A stretch of DNA of 64,000 nt from Planococcus citri (lineage: Eukaryota; Arthropoda; Insecta; Hemiptera; Pseudococcidae). The position numbers and the translations under genes are program-made. Below are positions 35,609 through 45,734 of the stretch, in pieces. The DNA is taken from positions 88,189,469 through 88,253,468 of the forward strand of contig NC_088677.1 of assembly GCF_950023065.1 (NCBI RefSeq). Reading direction: 5' to 3'. Position 1 is the first letter of the stretch. Each line of letters begins with the position of its first letter. The notes beneath the pieces were generated by a model. That model did no database searches. It worked only from the letters and a program-made list of their open reading frames with translations, and was not told the origin of the DNA.

Positions 35609-36078
35609 AGTATATATATATTTATATTTATATAGATTGCCCCCATACATTACGCAGCCCATGGCATTTCACTGACCTTTTTGTGGACCGACGTTTGGTT
35701 TGCACTAGCAGGCATGTGCTTGATTTTTTCCATGTGTTCTCAAAGCAGCTCCCTGCTGGGCCATGAAAAGAAGGTATATACTCCATCAGGTTGAAGAAAC
35801 ACTTATATTTAGGCTTATAATTCAATTTTCAATTTTTGAGGAGGGCTCCCCACTCAAGTGTATGTTTTTTAGATATTCCCCAGACTTTTTCCACCATCAA
35901 AAAAATGTTTTCATTCACTTCCAGAGAGGCGAGGAACTCGAATAGCTCATGCATGTAACGCCAAGTTCATAAAATCGGATAATGCAGGTCTTTAGTGGTA
36001 TTTGTGTGAAGGCTTCATACATATAATTGAAAAAAACATTTTGGAAGGTTGAGTTATCAGAATTACCCTAAAAATGGG

Positions 36079-37452
36079 GTAATTCCGATAATGAGTTTTA
36101 CAAGGAAAGGAATTCTCCCAGGGTAATTCTGAGCCAGTACTGTTGAAATATACCATTTATTGCATATTTAGGTTTTTATTTCATGTAGGTAAATTGAATC
36201 ATTAGAACAAAAATTAATTTTTTTTCACAAATATGCATTTTTGAGGCATGATTTTTGAAAACTAAACCAACTAGAGGAAAATGCCCCGTTTTGAGGATTT
36301 TCTTTGATAATTTCGACCCCCTAAAACTATAATACATCAAAACAGAGAAAAAACATTGCAGGACAATTTTGCTGGGGCTATCGGAATTACCCCGCAGCAT
36401 GAAAAATGATTGACATGTTTAATAATTCAATGCCACCAAACAAATAATTGAATCGGTGGGAACGGAAAGGTAACAAGTCACATTTTTTGGAAAAAAAATT
36501 TTTCACGGATACAGGGGTTTCAAAGTACGGCGGATCGACTGGTGATGTCAGATTTCCGCAAAACTGCCGGGAAAGTGGTATTTGGGCACAGAAAAAGGGC
36601 GGATCCGCATTTATAACTTTTTTGTAAAATTTTTTTGATTCCTTGAAAAATAACTAACATTTTTGAGAAGACCACTTTGTAAATGCAGCATAGCTGCCCA
36701 TTGCAAAAATAAATGATTTGATTTGATTTGATTTGACCATTTTTTGAAATTTAAGTTAATCTCTGAACTGAAAAATGATGAAAAAATTAACAACTTCGGC
36801 AAAAAGTCTTGGAACTCAAGGGGTTTTTGGTCAATTTAAACGAGATAGCAGTTTAAATGATGTACTTAGATGTAGAATCAAGCCCCATTCGTGCCCGAGC
36901 AATTTCAAAAGAAATTTTGTCGATTGGGTGCAGAAAGGGTCTAAGTCCCATTTGTTTAGGCAGCAACAGCGCCGGCGCACGTGAATATTTTTTTTTCTAA
37001 ACAGAGCTAAAAATTGTGTCTTGGGGTCCTCTTTCAATGACCTTAAGCACGTTTACCAAAAATTTTTGATTTTCAAATAAATCAGTTTTTTGTTATTCCT
37101 GAAAAGTTCGAAAATGGACTTAGCCCCTTTTCGTTCCCACTGATTCAATTATAAAAGCAAAATCAAATGAGGTACTGACGCTTTAACACGTATTCATCAA
37201 ATATCAGCTTCTAAACAGAATTTTTCAACAAGTTTTGAACGATAAAAACTAGTTTCAAAAGTGCACTGTTTTTTGCGGCAAAGGATTTGGGCATTCAGAT
37301 TTTGAACACTGCACAGACTTGACAAAACAGAGCAGATGAACCATCTGATCATTAATGGGTGTAGGTTAGCACTAAAACTACCTACTTTCTTCATCATTTG
37401 TGCCAAAATGTGTTTTGCAACAAAGCTAGGGCTTGCTATCGGAATTACCCCA
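36079..37452. mobile_element. Nested TIR elements in intron 1 of copy 5
   Basis: Outer ends 'ggggtaattccgata' (36079) and 'tatcggaattacccc' (37435-37449) are inverse; an extra inverse copy sits at 36374-36392. Inside, 36445-37152 is bounded by 'taattgaatcggtgggaacg' and its inverse ('cgttcccactgattcaatta'), forming a second element. No transposase is recognisable. The order of insertion is inferred from nesting. Confidence 0.5.
36640..36736 (+). mobile_element. 5'-truncated LINE 3' end
   Basis: 'gtaaatgcagcatagctgcc' followed by 'aaataaatgatttgatttga' resembles the 3' terminus of the LINE ending at 55651 ('gtaaatgcagcgaaagctg', then the TTTGA tail). Only about 100 bp remain, as is common for truncated target-primed insertions. 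Confidence 0.6.
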
Positions 37453-37459
37453 CTTTACC

Positions 37460-39196
37460 TTACTAAAATGAATATGAGGAGGTTGGTTACAAAGTTAGAC
37501 AAATGCCACTTCCACAAAAATTAAGTTAGGTATTGATTCTTATAGGATTTTTAACGCTCTTCTCATTGACGAGGTCTGTTACTATCAAGATAGTACGTAA
37601 AAGGGTGAAAAACGCACTCAAAGTGTTGCCTTAGTTTCAAATACAGACATGTGCACATTGTCTTAGTTTCAAAATAAGACATATCCAGGATATGTCCGTT
37701 TTTGAAACTAAGATAACCCTTAAAGACCCAGGCTAATCCTGAGATGTTGTGTGAAAATGCTTTCAATTTCCTGAATTAGATCATCACAAGCATCACTTTA
37801 GCCCACAGTTTGCCCCCCAGCCCCTTAAAGCCGTCTCGTAAAAGCCGTACCGATTTATTTAATTTTCCTTGAAAATCGAGAAAGCAAAAACCCCAATGAG
37901 GTCAATCATGGAACTGAATGATATAGTATCATTAGGTGTACTGAATGAGTGAAAGCATATCCCCAAAGAACACCCCACCCCTTTTTGGGGGACAAATTTT
38001 CAAAAAAGTTGGGATAAAAAAATTGGACCCATGCTCCATTTTTGGATAAACATATTGATGGTAGACCCTTCACAAAATGAAATCATGAAAGGTGTGAAAA
38101 TGGTGGACCAGAACGATTTTTTGAAAATTTGATTCGCTTGTCTCGATAAAAACCCGAAAAAACAGAGCATGAATATGCAAAGTACATAATATGGGAAATA
38201 TTATCAAGTAGGCTTCAAATGACAGAAACAAGAATTGAAAGGAACACAGATGCTTTTAACAGCACATAAGTTCAGATAATCTACAATCCACCCATCAAAT
38301 CTGTTTATCACTCCGTCGATATTCTTTCTCGATATTTGTCACCAAACAGTTACATCCTACAAAGGTTAGCAGTACAATTGTTTTTCTGCAGAAATATCGA
38401 AATAGGTTTATCAACCACTTTGAAAAGCTTTACACAGTCAAATTGCAGCACTCCCTGGGCGGTGATGCTTGAAAATCGCAATCGATCGTAATTGGCCTCA
38501 TCGGTCGTTATTTTTTTTTAGTTTGCAATGCTTGAAAATCGTAATGAGCGTAAGGTATCATAATGATTGTGGAATTTTGCGTCCAAAAATGAAAATTACA
38601 TGGTTACTTACGAGTAAAAAATGTAAAAGTTTTCTAATCTAATTTGATCTTTGTCCATTTTCATTGGATTTTCAATTAATTTCATTTTCAATTACGCGAT
38701 CAGATGCAATTCAATTTGAATTTAAAATTTCTAATATACATTTTAAAAAACGTAGAACGAGATATAGATACGAAAAAATTTGCCACTCCAGTTTCACTTC
38801 AAGCAGCCAACAATTTCTCAAAAAAAAATTTATCATTATTATCAACTTTTCAAGCATAGCAGTTTCCCAATACGACAGTTCACGCGGTTTTCATCAAAAT
38901 TTTTATTACGACCGATCACACCGATAAAGCCAATTACGAATTTCAAGCATCACCGCCCTGGCATTTCATAATGTTCAAGCATTCATGAAGAAGTCACTAT
39001 CCCTTCTCGATTATAGATAATGTAGTTCTACATCATGAAAATTGCACGAGCAGAAGTCGAGGTTCACAATCATGAGATTGTGTCCAGCTTATGACTACAG
39101 GATTCAGGGGATTTGAGATTCAGTAAAAAGCTTTCAACTGTTGTTCAACCACAACTCTGAACTTTTGAATGTTTTGAGAAATTCCTGCTGAAGTTG
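37460..39196. repeat. Left arm of a long inverted repeat (foldback)
   Basis: Reverse-complementary, with indels, to 45735-47340. Landmarks include 'cagtttgccccccagcccct' (37808) against its inverse near 46835, and 'gtttatcactccgtcgatat' (38302) against its inverse near 46338. The arm contains a roughly 0.7-kb internal duplication and is interrupted by a MITE (38459-38956). Its inner end continues after the BEL insertion at 45486-45702. Confidence 0.75.
38459..38956. mobile_element. 498-bp MITE with CCTGG target duplication
   Basis: Ends 'gcggtgatgcttgaaa' and its inverse; similarity of the ends extends about 60 bp with an indel. It is flanked by CCTGG at 38454-38458 and 38957-38961. The opposite arm of the surrounding inverted repeat (near 46190) has one CCTGG and no insert, giving an exact empty site. 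No coding capacity. Superfamily is not assigned. Confidence 0.7.
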
Positions 39197-39201
39197 ATAT
39201 T

Positions 39202-39447
39202 TGTTGATGGGTATTGATGTATTTTGTTCTCGTTTTAGTTGTAAATTCGATTAGTTTGTGGTATCGAGTGCGCCACTGTCGTTGCAACGCACTCTAGCTT
39301 GCTAGTTACGATGTCTAGTTCGAATTGTTGTTGTTATGATCGTGTTATTATGTATTTATGCTCGAATTATACAGTCCACTGTTCGTGTTGAATTATTTCA
39401 AATTTTCTATTCGAATATTGAATAATTATTTCGCGAATAAATAAACA
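39202..39447 (+). repeat. 5' LTR of BEL/Pao element
   Basis: 246 bp starting TG and ending CA, carrying 'tgttgatgggtattgatg' at the start and 'gcgaataaataaaca' at the end. No difference from the 3' LTR was found on reading. The AATAAA near the end may act as the polyadenylation signal in the 3' copy. Confidence 0.93.
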
Positions 39448-39465
39448 TGGTCCTCCGAGCCGGAT
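39448..39465 (+). other. Putative primer-binding site of BEL element
   Basis: 'tggtcctccgagccgg' follows the 5' LTR without a gap and begins TGG, the complement of a tRNA CCA end, as expected for the minus-strand primer site. The matching tRNA was not determined. Confidence 0.55.
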
Positions 39466-39653
39466 ATAATTCCGGATAAATTGTGTAGTTCGCGAAGTAA
39501 AATTCATAAAATTCGTAAAATTCGTAAATTTCGTTCGTTATGTTCGAAATAAAATTTGTTGTAATTGTGCAATTTCGTTGATTGTGCAAAAAATTCGATT
39601 GGTTCGTATTCGTATTCGTAATTGTATTCGTTGATTTTAACGTTCGTTGAAAA

Positions 39654-40277
39654 ATGGGTGAATCTGCTGCCGAAAAACAGCAGAGACTTGCTCGAGAAAA
39701 GGCTGCCAAAGACAAGGCGGATTATGAAAGGGCCGTCAACAGTAAAAGAAGACTGCTCCATGCCTGCGAACGGGATAAAGCTCACCTACAAGCTCTGGTT
39801 GAGCAAACGGTATCGAATGAAATGATTTGTCAACTCGAAGTATTTATCGATTCGTGGCGTAAAAATTTGATTGAACTAGAAGCTGTCGATGAAGTTTTAT
39901 TCAAAAATATTGGTACCAGTTTAACTGCCGACGAAATCTTTGAGAAAGAAAAGGAAATCATGAAGGATCGTGATGACCTACTTTATGAACTTAATTTAAT
40001 CGTTGCTCGAGCTAAAACGTTCGCGGAATCATTGAAGCCTCCAATCGCTAGCAGTACTCCTTCTCGCCGATCTGGTCCAAATACTTCGTTTTCGGATCCA
40101 GGTTTTGGATTTTCTCCAACGATTCGATTGAACGATATTCCTCTACCAAAGTTCGATGGTAATTATGGTGAATTTATTGATTGGTTCAACGAATTTTCGA
40201 GTACAATTGACAAAAATGAAGCCTATGACGACTATCAAAAATTGTATGTACTTGTTGAAAAGATGCATGGTTGGTAA
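39654..40277 (+). CDS. gag: Gag N-terminal part of BEL/Pao element
   Basis: 207 codons from ATG 39654, about 200 bp after the 5' LTR. The charged, coiled-coil-rich start (residues 1-120) and the following 'LPKFDGNYGEFIDWFNEF' block are typical of BEL/Pao capsid precursors. The frame stops at 40275-40277, but homologous gag sequence continues in a second frame (40270-40360) and then in the pol frame from about 40365. The second shift falls at a run of six T. These may be real lesions or assembly errors in homopolymers. Confidence 0.8.
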   Translation: MGESAAEKQQRLAREKAAKDKADYERAVNSKRRLLHACERDKAHLQALVEQTVSNEMICQLEVFIDSWRKNLIELEAVDEVLFKNIGTSLTADEIFEKEKEIMKDRDDLLYELNLIVARAKTFAESLKPPIASSTPSRRSGPNTSFSDPGFGFSPTIRLNDIPLPKFDGNYGEFIDWFNEFSSTIDKNEAYDDYQKLYVLVEKMHGW

Positions 40278-40300
40278 AGCAGTCGAATCGATGAAGGACG

Positions 40301-43300
40301 TTGGTACTGAGGGAAAGCTGTATAAACCTACGTTGCAGGGTTTGTATAAATCGTTTTTTCAATCGCAGGCGAATAATTGCTGAACATTTCGTCAATATCG
40401 TTGATCTTCCTGCGATTAAAAACACAAACATTCGAGAAAGTGTCGAGAAATTAAAACGATGTCTACGTGGGTTGAATGCTGCTGGATTAGATACAAATTC
40501 GATTTCGCCAATGGTTACATTTTTAACTGCTCGAAAATTGCCAGACAAGCTGAGAATGGATTGGGACACAAGTAATCACGATTATTCAGTGTACCCCTCG
40601 TTCGAATCACTTGCTTCGTTCCTGATAAATAGAAGCTTCGCCTATGAAACTGCCACTCTAGGCGAGCCAAAGGAGAAAACCAACTCGTCACCTCCTGGTA
40701 AACAAAACAAGTCGTCCGAAAAATCGAATCAAGGTGATAAGAAATCATTAGCAGCTGTGAAACAACCTTGTAACATAAAATGCATTGTGTGTGGTGATCC
40801 ACATTTTCTAAACCAATGTAAGGTGTTTGGTGGAAAAACTGTCAACGAACGTTTTAGTATTGTCAAAGGAAATCGATTGTGTTTGAAATGCTTCAACCCT
40901 TTTCATGGCATTAGTGCTTGTAAAAGGCCAAATTGCTCCAAGTGCCAAGGGGCTCATAACGTTTTGCTCCATCGTGAATATGTTGCACCTTCGTCACTCA
41001 ACTGCAGTGCTGAAACCAATTCGAATTCGTCATCGCAGCAGTCAACTTCTTCGACCAACGATCAAACTGGAACAACCTCAACGACTATGTGCGCCACTTC
41101 CTCAGCTCGGAAATGCGTATTGTTATCAACTGTGGTGGTTAAGGTAATTTGTGGAAATAAAATCGAATTAGCTCGAGTGTTGTTTGATCAAGGGTCTGAA
41201 ATTAGTTTGGTAAGTAGGGAGTTTTGTGTTCGAACGAAATTACCTTTGTTTAAAAGTGAAAATGAAACGTCTCTAGTAGGCATAAATAATACTTCAACTA
41301 AATTGAATTCGTCAGTTCGTTGTGTTTTGAAATCTCGTTTTTCAAAATTTTCTATTGCTATTGATGCCGAAGTAATTGGTAAAATTCCATGTAATGTTAA
41401 TCGTAATGATGTAAAGCCTATTATTGATAAGTTTTCACTTGAATTTGCGGAAAATTTCGAATTACCTTACGATAATGTAGACATATTGTTAGGTAGTGAA
41501 TATGTAGAATTTATTTTAGGTGAACAACGTCGTTTTGTCGAAGGTATTTGCTTGCGTGATTCTCAATTTGGAGTTGTAATTTCTGGTTCCCATTCGAATT
41601 CGAAATCTGCCTTTTTTGTTCAGCAGAATACCTTTTGTGGGTTTTCGAATGTGGAGTTGTCTCGTCAGTTCGATCGGTTTATGAAAATTGATGAAGTTTC
41701 TGATGAAAAAACCTTGCTTGATGAAAAGATCGCCGAATTCGAGTTAATTAACAAGCATTTCGAAGATACAGTTGAAATTGACCCTGAGTCAAAACGTTTC
41801 GTTATTTCGTTGCCTTTGAAACCAACTGTAAATTTATTGAAAGGTTCGTTTTCGAAAGCAAAATCAATATTTCTGAGGTCAGAAAAACGTTTGTCTGATG
41901 TTGCCAAAAAGGCATACGACGACATTTTTGATGAATATTCGAAGCTAGGTCACATGCAGGTAATTTCGAATGTACCTAGACCAGATGCGTATTTTATCCC
42001 GCATCATTTGGTCACAAAAATTTCACCTGGTTCAGTGAATTATCGTATCGTTTATAACGCATCCTGTAAGGATGAATCTGGTACTTCGTTAAATGACCAC
42101 CTGTATGCTGGTCCAGTTATTCAAAAGGATCTCTTCTCTCATTGTATTCGGTTTCGCGAATTTATTTGGGCCATTTGTGCTGATATTTTTCGCATGTACC
42201 GTTCGATTTTGGTACATAAAGATGATCGTAAATTTCAATCTATTGTTGGTAGGTTTGAAAGAGGAGAGATTAGTATTGCTGAACTGACCACTCTTGTGAA
42301 TGGTATAGGTCCAGCTGCGTGGATAGCTACGAAATGTTTGGAAAAAACTGCCGAATTTACTCGATATTTCCGGCCAATAGCGGCTGATTCGATCGCGAAA
42401 GAGTTTTACATGGATAATTGGATGTCCGGTGCTCGCAAAATTGAAGATTTGATTGAGTTACAGAAAGCTGTACATTTTTCTCTCGCGAAATATGGGTTTA
42501 ATTTGACCAAATATCAAAGTAACTCGCCTGAAGTTCTTTTGACACTTGATTCGTCACTTGTAGAACCCTTGAAAACGAAAATAATTGGTGGTACCGATTT
42601 TGTGTATGTTTTAGGGCTAATTTGGTCCCCAGAAACTGATTCGTTGAGTATCAATGTAAAAATTGATGAACTCCCTGAAATCATCACAAAACGTGTAATG
42701 CTTAGTGATACTTCTAAGCTTTTCGATATTTTGGGTATTTTGGCACCTGTTTCGGTGAGAGCTAAATTAATTTTGAAAGAACTTTGGTTAGAGGGGAGAA
42801 CTTGGGACGAACCTGTGTCAGATGAGCTGAAGGATGCATTTTTAGCCTACAGGGCTGATTTGCAATTACTTGATCGATTTTCTATACCTCGTTGTTTGTA
42901 TCTTCGTGTAGAATACCCTGAGAATTGTACTCGTCAGCTTGTTATTTTTGCTGATGCGTCAACAAAAGCCTATGCTAGTGTCGTTTATTTTCGTTCAATT
43001 GATCAAAATGGTCAAATAAAAGTTGCGTTTGTATGTTCAAAGGTGCGAGTTGCGCCAGCAAAGAAAACGCTACATATTCATCGTCTTGAACTTATGGCCG
43101 CTGAGTTAGCTTCAATTTTGGGGAAGCGTATTGCAGGAGAATTGAAAATTGAAGCAGGGAACGTCTTGTATTTTTCCGATTCTCAGGTAGTACTTTCATG
43201 GCTGAAACTAGATCCGCTAAAACTTGAAATTTTTGTCTGTAATCGTGTGAAAAATATTGGTAAAAATTCGAATTTGCAAAACTGGTACTATGTACCTACC

Positions 43301-45040
43301 AAAGAAAATCCAGCGGATCTAGGTACTCGAGGTATTTCGGCTAATGAGTTTTTTGAACAAAATTTGTTGGTTTTTGGGCCAACATGGCTAAATAATTTTG
43401 ATGAATTTGAAAAAATAACCTCATGTACATTCGAATTGGTACGTGAGATACCAGAATTAACCAAAGTAGGTATGGCTATTTTTATCAAGGACGAAGTATG
43501 CCTACCTATTTTGAGCCATGGTTTATCTTGGTATAAAATTATTTCGGTTGTTGCTTTTGTTCGTAGATTTATTTTTAGATTACGATCTGAACGGCTAAAA
43601 ACGATAGCCAATCCAAACCGTAAAGATAGGATATGCGATCGTAAGTTGGTAGGTATCAAGCAGGTCCTACCTTTGGTTGTACCATTAGAAACGAGTGAAC
43701 GCAACGAAGCGTTTATTACTCTAGTTAAACATGTTCAACGAGAACATTTTCAAATTGAAATTGAGTGCTTATCTTCTAGTGAAGATAGTCACGTAGATAA
43801 GAAAAGCAAGTTGTTCAAATTAGCTCCGTTTCTCGATCCAACTGGTATTATGCGAGATGCAGGCCGTTTATCAGCTGCTGCATTATCGTATGAAAGTAAG
43901 TTTCCGATTCTGGTTGATGCCAGGTCTAAATTTGTCGAACGCTATATTGAACATTTGCATCGAGCAAATTATCATGCCTCTCGTTTGTATGTATTGAACG
44001 TATTTCGTACACGTTTCTATGCAATTGGTAACGTTATTACAGTTATCAAAAAAGTAATTCGTAAGTGTGTTTTATGCACACGTATTCGAGGTGAAACTTT
44101 GCGCCAATTTATGGCGGATTTGCCAAGGAGTCGAGTTGAAATAGGTAGACCTTTTGCTAAGATAGGTGTTGATTTAACTGGTGCAATCAATGTAAAATGC
44201 ACTGCACATCGTTCTGGTAAAATAAACAAGGTTTATCTTGCGTTTTTTGTTTGCTTTGTGACACGTGGTGTTCACATAGAGATTGTCGAAGACCTTACGG
44301 CTGATGCGTTTTTAAATACTCTCGAACGTTTTATTTATAGGCGCGGATTGCCTAAGGCAATTTATTCGGACAATGCCACGAATTTTATTGGTGTTCGTAG
44401 GTTTTTAGAACAGAGCAAACTCGAACGTTTTTTGAGTGAACATTTGGTCGAATGGCATACTATTGCACCTCGCAGTCCTCACCAAGGTGGAATTTGGGAG
44501 GCTGCGGTAAAATCTGGTAAGAAAATACTCGAAAAGGCTATTGGTAGCCAAGTTTTGAACATTTTAGAACTCTCAACGATCGCTACAAAAGTAGAGGGTA
44601 TTTTGAACTCTCGCCCTATATCATATCGACGTGAAAATAGTCTCATTGAACCTATCACACCTGCCCATTTTCTAATTGGTACGGCGTTGATGGAACTTCC
44701 GATTGTTGAGGATTCTAGAACTGTTAATTTACGTAATCGTTATCGCTTATGGACAAGCGTTGTAAATACGTTCTGGTCGTTTTGGAGAAAAGATTATCTC
44801 AATCACCTTCGTTGTAGATATAAGTGGAAAGTTGAGGAACGTAATGTTGAGATTGATGATGTTGTTCTTTTCCGTTCGAAAACTGAAGGTATTTTTCAAT
44901 GGCCTATGGCTATAGTCATTGACGTTTTCCCAGACGAGTCAGGTCTTGTTCGAAATGTAGAATTGAGGTTTGCAAATGGAGGTACTCGAAAAACTTCTGT
45001 TCAGAATCTTATTTTACTACCTGTTAAGGATGATTTGTAA
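40301..45040 (+). CDS. pol: Pol polyprotein of BEL/Pao element
   Basis: 1579-codon frame holding the rest of Gag and all of Pol. In order: zinc knuckles (CIVCGDPHFLNQC and a second Cys/His cluster), aspartic protease (LFDQGSE), reverse transcriptase, RNase H (FADASTKAYA to NPADLGTRG), integrase with an H/C zinc-binding part and the D-D-E core (VDLTGA, YSDNATNF, GGIWEAA), and a C-terminal domain typical of BEL (DUF5641 style). The RT box reads YMDN at 42407-42418 instead of the usual YxDD, which would remove a catalytic Asp. The frame is otherwise open for 4.7 kb. The true start is upstream in gag, not at this ATG. Confidence 0.9.
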   Translation: MVLRESCINLRCRVCINRFFNRRRIIAEHFVNIVDLPAIKNTNIRESVEKLKRCLRGLNAAGLDTNSISPMVTFLTARKLPDKLRMDWDTSNHDYSVYPSFESLASFLINRSFAYETATLGEPKEKTNSSPPGKQNKSSEKSNQGDKKSLAAVKQPCNIKCIVCGDPHFLNQCKVFGGKTVNERFSIVKGNRLCLKCFNPFHGISACKRPNCSKCQGAHNVLLHREYVAPSSLNCSAETNSNSSSQQSTSSTNDQTGTTSTTMCATSSARKCVLLSTVVVKVICGNKIELARVLFDQGSEISLVSREFCVRTKLPLFKSENETSLVGINNTSTKLNSSVRCVLKSRFSKFSIAIDAEVIGKIPCNVNRNDVKPIIDKFSLEFAENFELPYDNVDILLGSEYVEFILGEQRRFVEGICLRDSQFGVVISGSHSNSKSAFFVQQNTFCGFSNVELSRQFDRFMKIDEVSDEKTLLDEKIAEFELINKHFEDTVEIDPESKRFVISLPLKPTVNLLKGSFSKAKSIFLRSEKRLSDVAKKAYDDIFDEYSKLGHMQVISNVPRPDAYFIPHHLVTKISPGSVNYRIVYNASCKDESGTSLNDHLYAGPVIQKDLFSHCIRFREFIWAICADIFRMYRSILVHKDDRKFQSIVGRFERGEISIAELTTLVNGIGPAAWIATKCLEKTAEFTRYFRPIAADSIAKEFYMDNWMSGARKIEDLIELQKAVHFSLAKYGFNLTKYQSNSPEVLLTLDSSLVEPLKTKIIGGTDFVYVLGLIWSPETDSLSINVKIDELPEIITKRVMLSDTSKLFDILGILAPVSVRAKLILKELWLEGRTWDEPVSDELKDAFLAYRADLQLLDRFSIPRCLYLRVEYPENCTRQLVIFADASTKAYASVVYFRSIDQNGQIKVAFVCSKVRVAPAKKTLHIHRLELMAAELASILGKRIAGELKIEAGNVLYFSDSQVVLSWLKLDPLKLEIFVCNRVKNIGKNSNLQNWYYVPTKENPADLGTRGISANEFFEQNLLVFGPTWLNNFDEFEKITSCTFELVREIPELTKVGMAIFIKDEVCLPILSHGLSWYKIISVVAFVRRFIFRLRSERLKTIANPNRKDRICDRKLVGIKQVLPLVVPLETSERNEAFITLVKHVQREHFQIEIECLSSSEDSHVDKKSKLFKLAPFLDPTGIMRDAGRLSAAALSYESKFPILVDARSKFVERYIEHLHRANYHASRLYVLNVFRTRFYAIGNVITVIKKVIRKCVLCTRIRGETLRQFMADLPRSRVEIGRPFAKIGVDLTGAINVKCTAHRSGKINKVYLAFFVCFVTRGVHIEIVEDLTADAFLNTLERFIYRRGLPKAIYSDNATNFIGVRRFLEQSKLERFLSEHLVEWHTIAPRSPHQGGIWEAAVKSGKKILEKAIGSQVLNILELSTIATKVEGILNSRPISYRRENSLIEPITPAHFLIGTALMELPIVEDSRTVNLRNRYRLWTSVVNTFWSFWRKDYLNHLRCRYKWKVEERNVEIDDVVLFRSKTEGIFQWPMAIVIDVFPDESGLVRNVELRFANGGTRKTSVQNLILLPVKDDL

Positions 45041-45224
45041 AATTTTTTGTAATTCTCAGATTTGTAATTTTTCTCCTGATTTTGTCATTTTTTTTCGTAA
45101 CTCGTAATTATGTCAATGTATCATGTAATATGATTAAATTTATGATTGATTTTGTCAATTGTTAACTTGTTGATAACTTTAAGTTGTTTAGATTAATTTA
45201 AAAAATAAGGTGTACCTTATTTTT

Positions 45225-45234
45225 GAGGGGAGGA
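45225..45234 (+). other. Polypurine tract of BEL element
   Basis: 'gaggggagga' abuts the 3' LTR, the expected plus-strand priming site. Position and purine content are diagnostic. Confidence 0.8.
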
Positions 45235-45480
45235 TGTTGATGGGTATTGATGTATTTTGTTCTCGTTTTAGTTGTAAATTCGATTAGTTTGTGGTATCGA
45301 GTGCGCCACTGTCGTTGCAACGCACTCTAGCTTGCTAGTTACGATGTCTAGTTCGAATTGTTGTTGTTATGATCGTGTTATTATGTATTTATGCTCGAAT
45401 TATACAGTCCACTGTTCGTGTTGAATTATTTCAAATTTTCTATTCGAATATTGAATAATTATTTCGCGAATAAATAAACA
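45235..45480 (+). repeat. 3' LTR of BEL/Pao element
   Basis: 246 bp, TG to CA, read as identical to the 5' LTR. Followed immediately by the ATATT target duplication (45481-45485). Confidence 0.93.
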
Positions 45481-45734
45481 ATATTCTTTCTCGATATTTG
45501 TCAACAAATAGTTACATCCCACAAAAAGTTAGTGGTACGATTGTTTTTCTGCAGAAGTATCGAAATAGGCTTATCTACCACTTTGAAAAGCTTTACACTG
45601 TCAAATTGCAGCTGTCTCTGGCATTTCATAATGTTGAAGCATTCATGAAGAAGTCACTATCCCTCCTCGATCATTGATAGTGTAGTTCAACATCATGAAA
45701 TATTATGATTGGAAACAACGAATTCTGCTCAAGC

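Larger units (their letters stand above)
39202..45480 (+). mobile_element. BEL/Pao LTR retrotransposon
   Basis: Full-length element of 6279 bp: two 246-bp LTRs, a gag-pol region and a purine tract. It is flanked by ATATT at 39197-39201 and 45481-45485. The empty site is present in the opposite inverted-repeat arm (about 45950-45960, 'agaatatcaacttc'). The LTRs look identical by eye, so insertion is recent. Gag carries two frame breaks, so this copy may depend on others or may contain sequencing errors. It lies in intron 1 of pseudogene copy 5. Confidence 0.93.

Noticed and set aside
42093..43704. Secondary frames within the BEL pol region
   Set aside because: They overlap the 1579-codon pol frame, which carries all recognisable domains.
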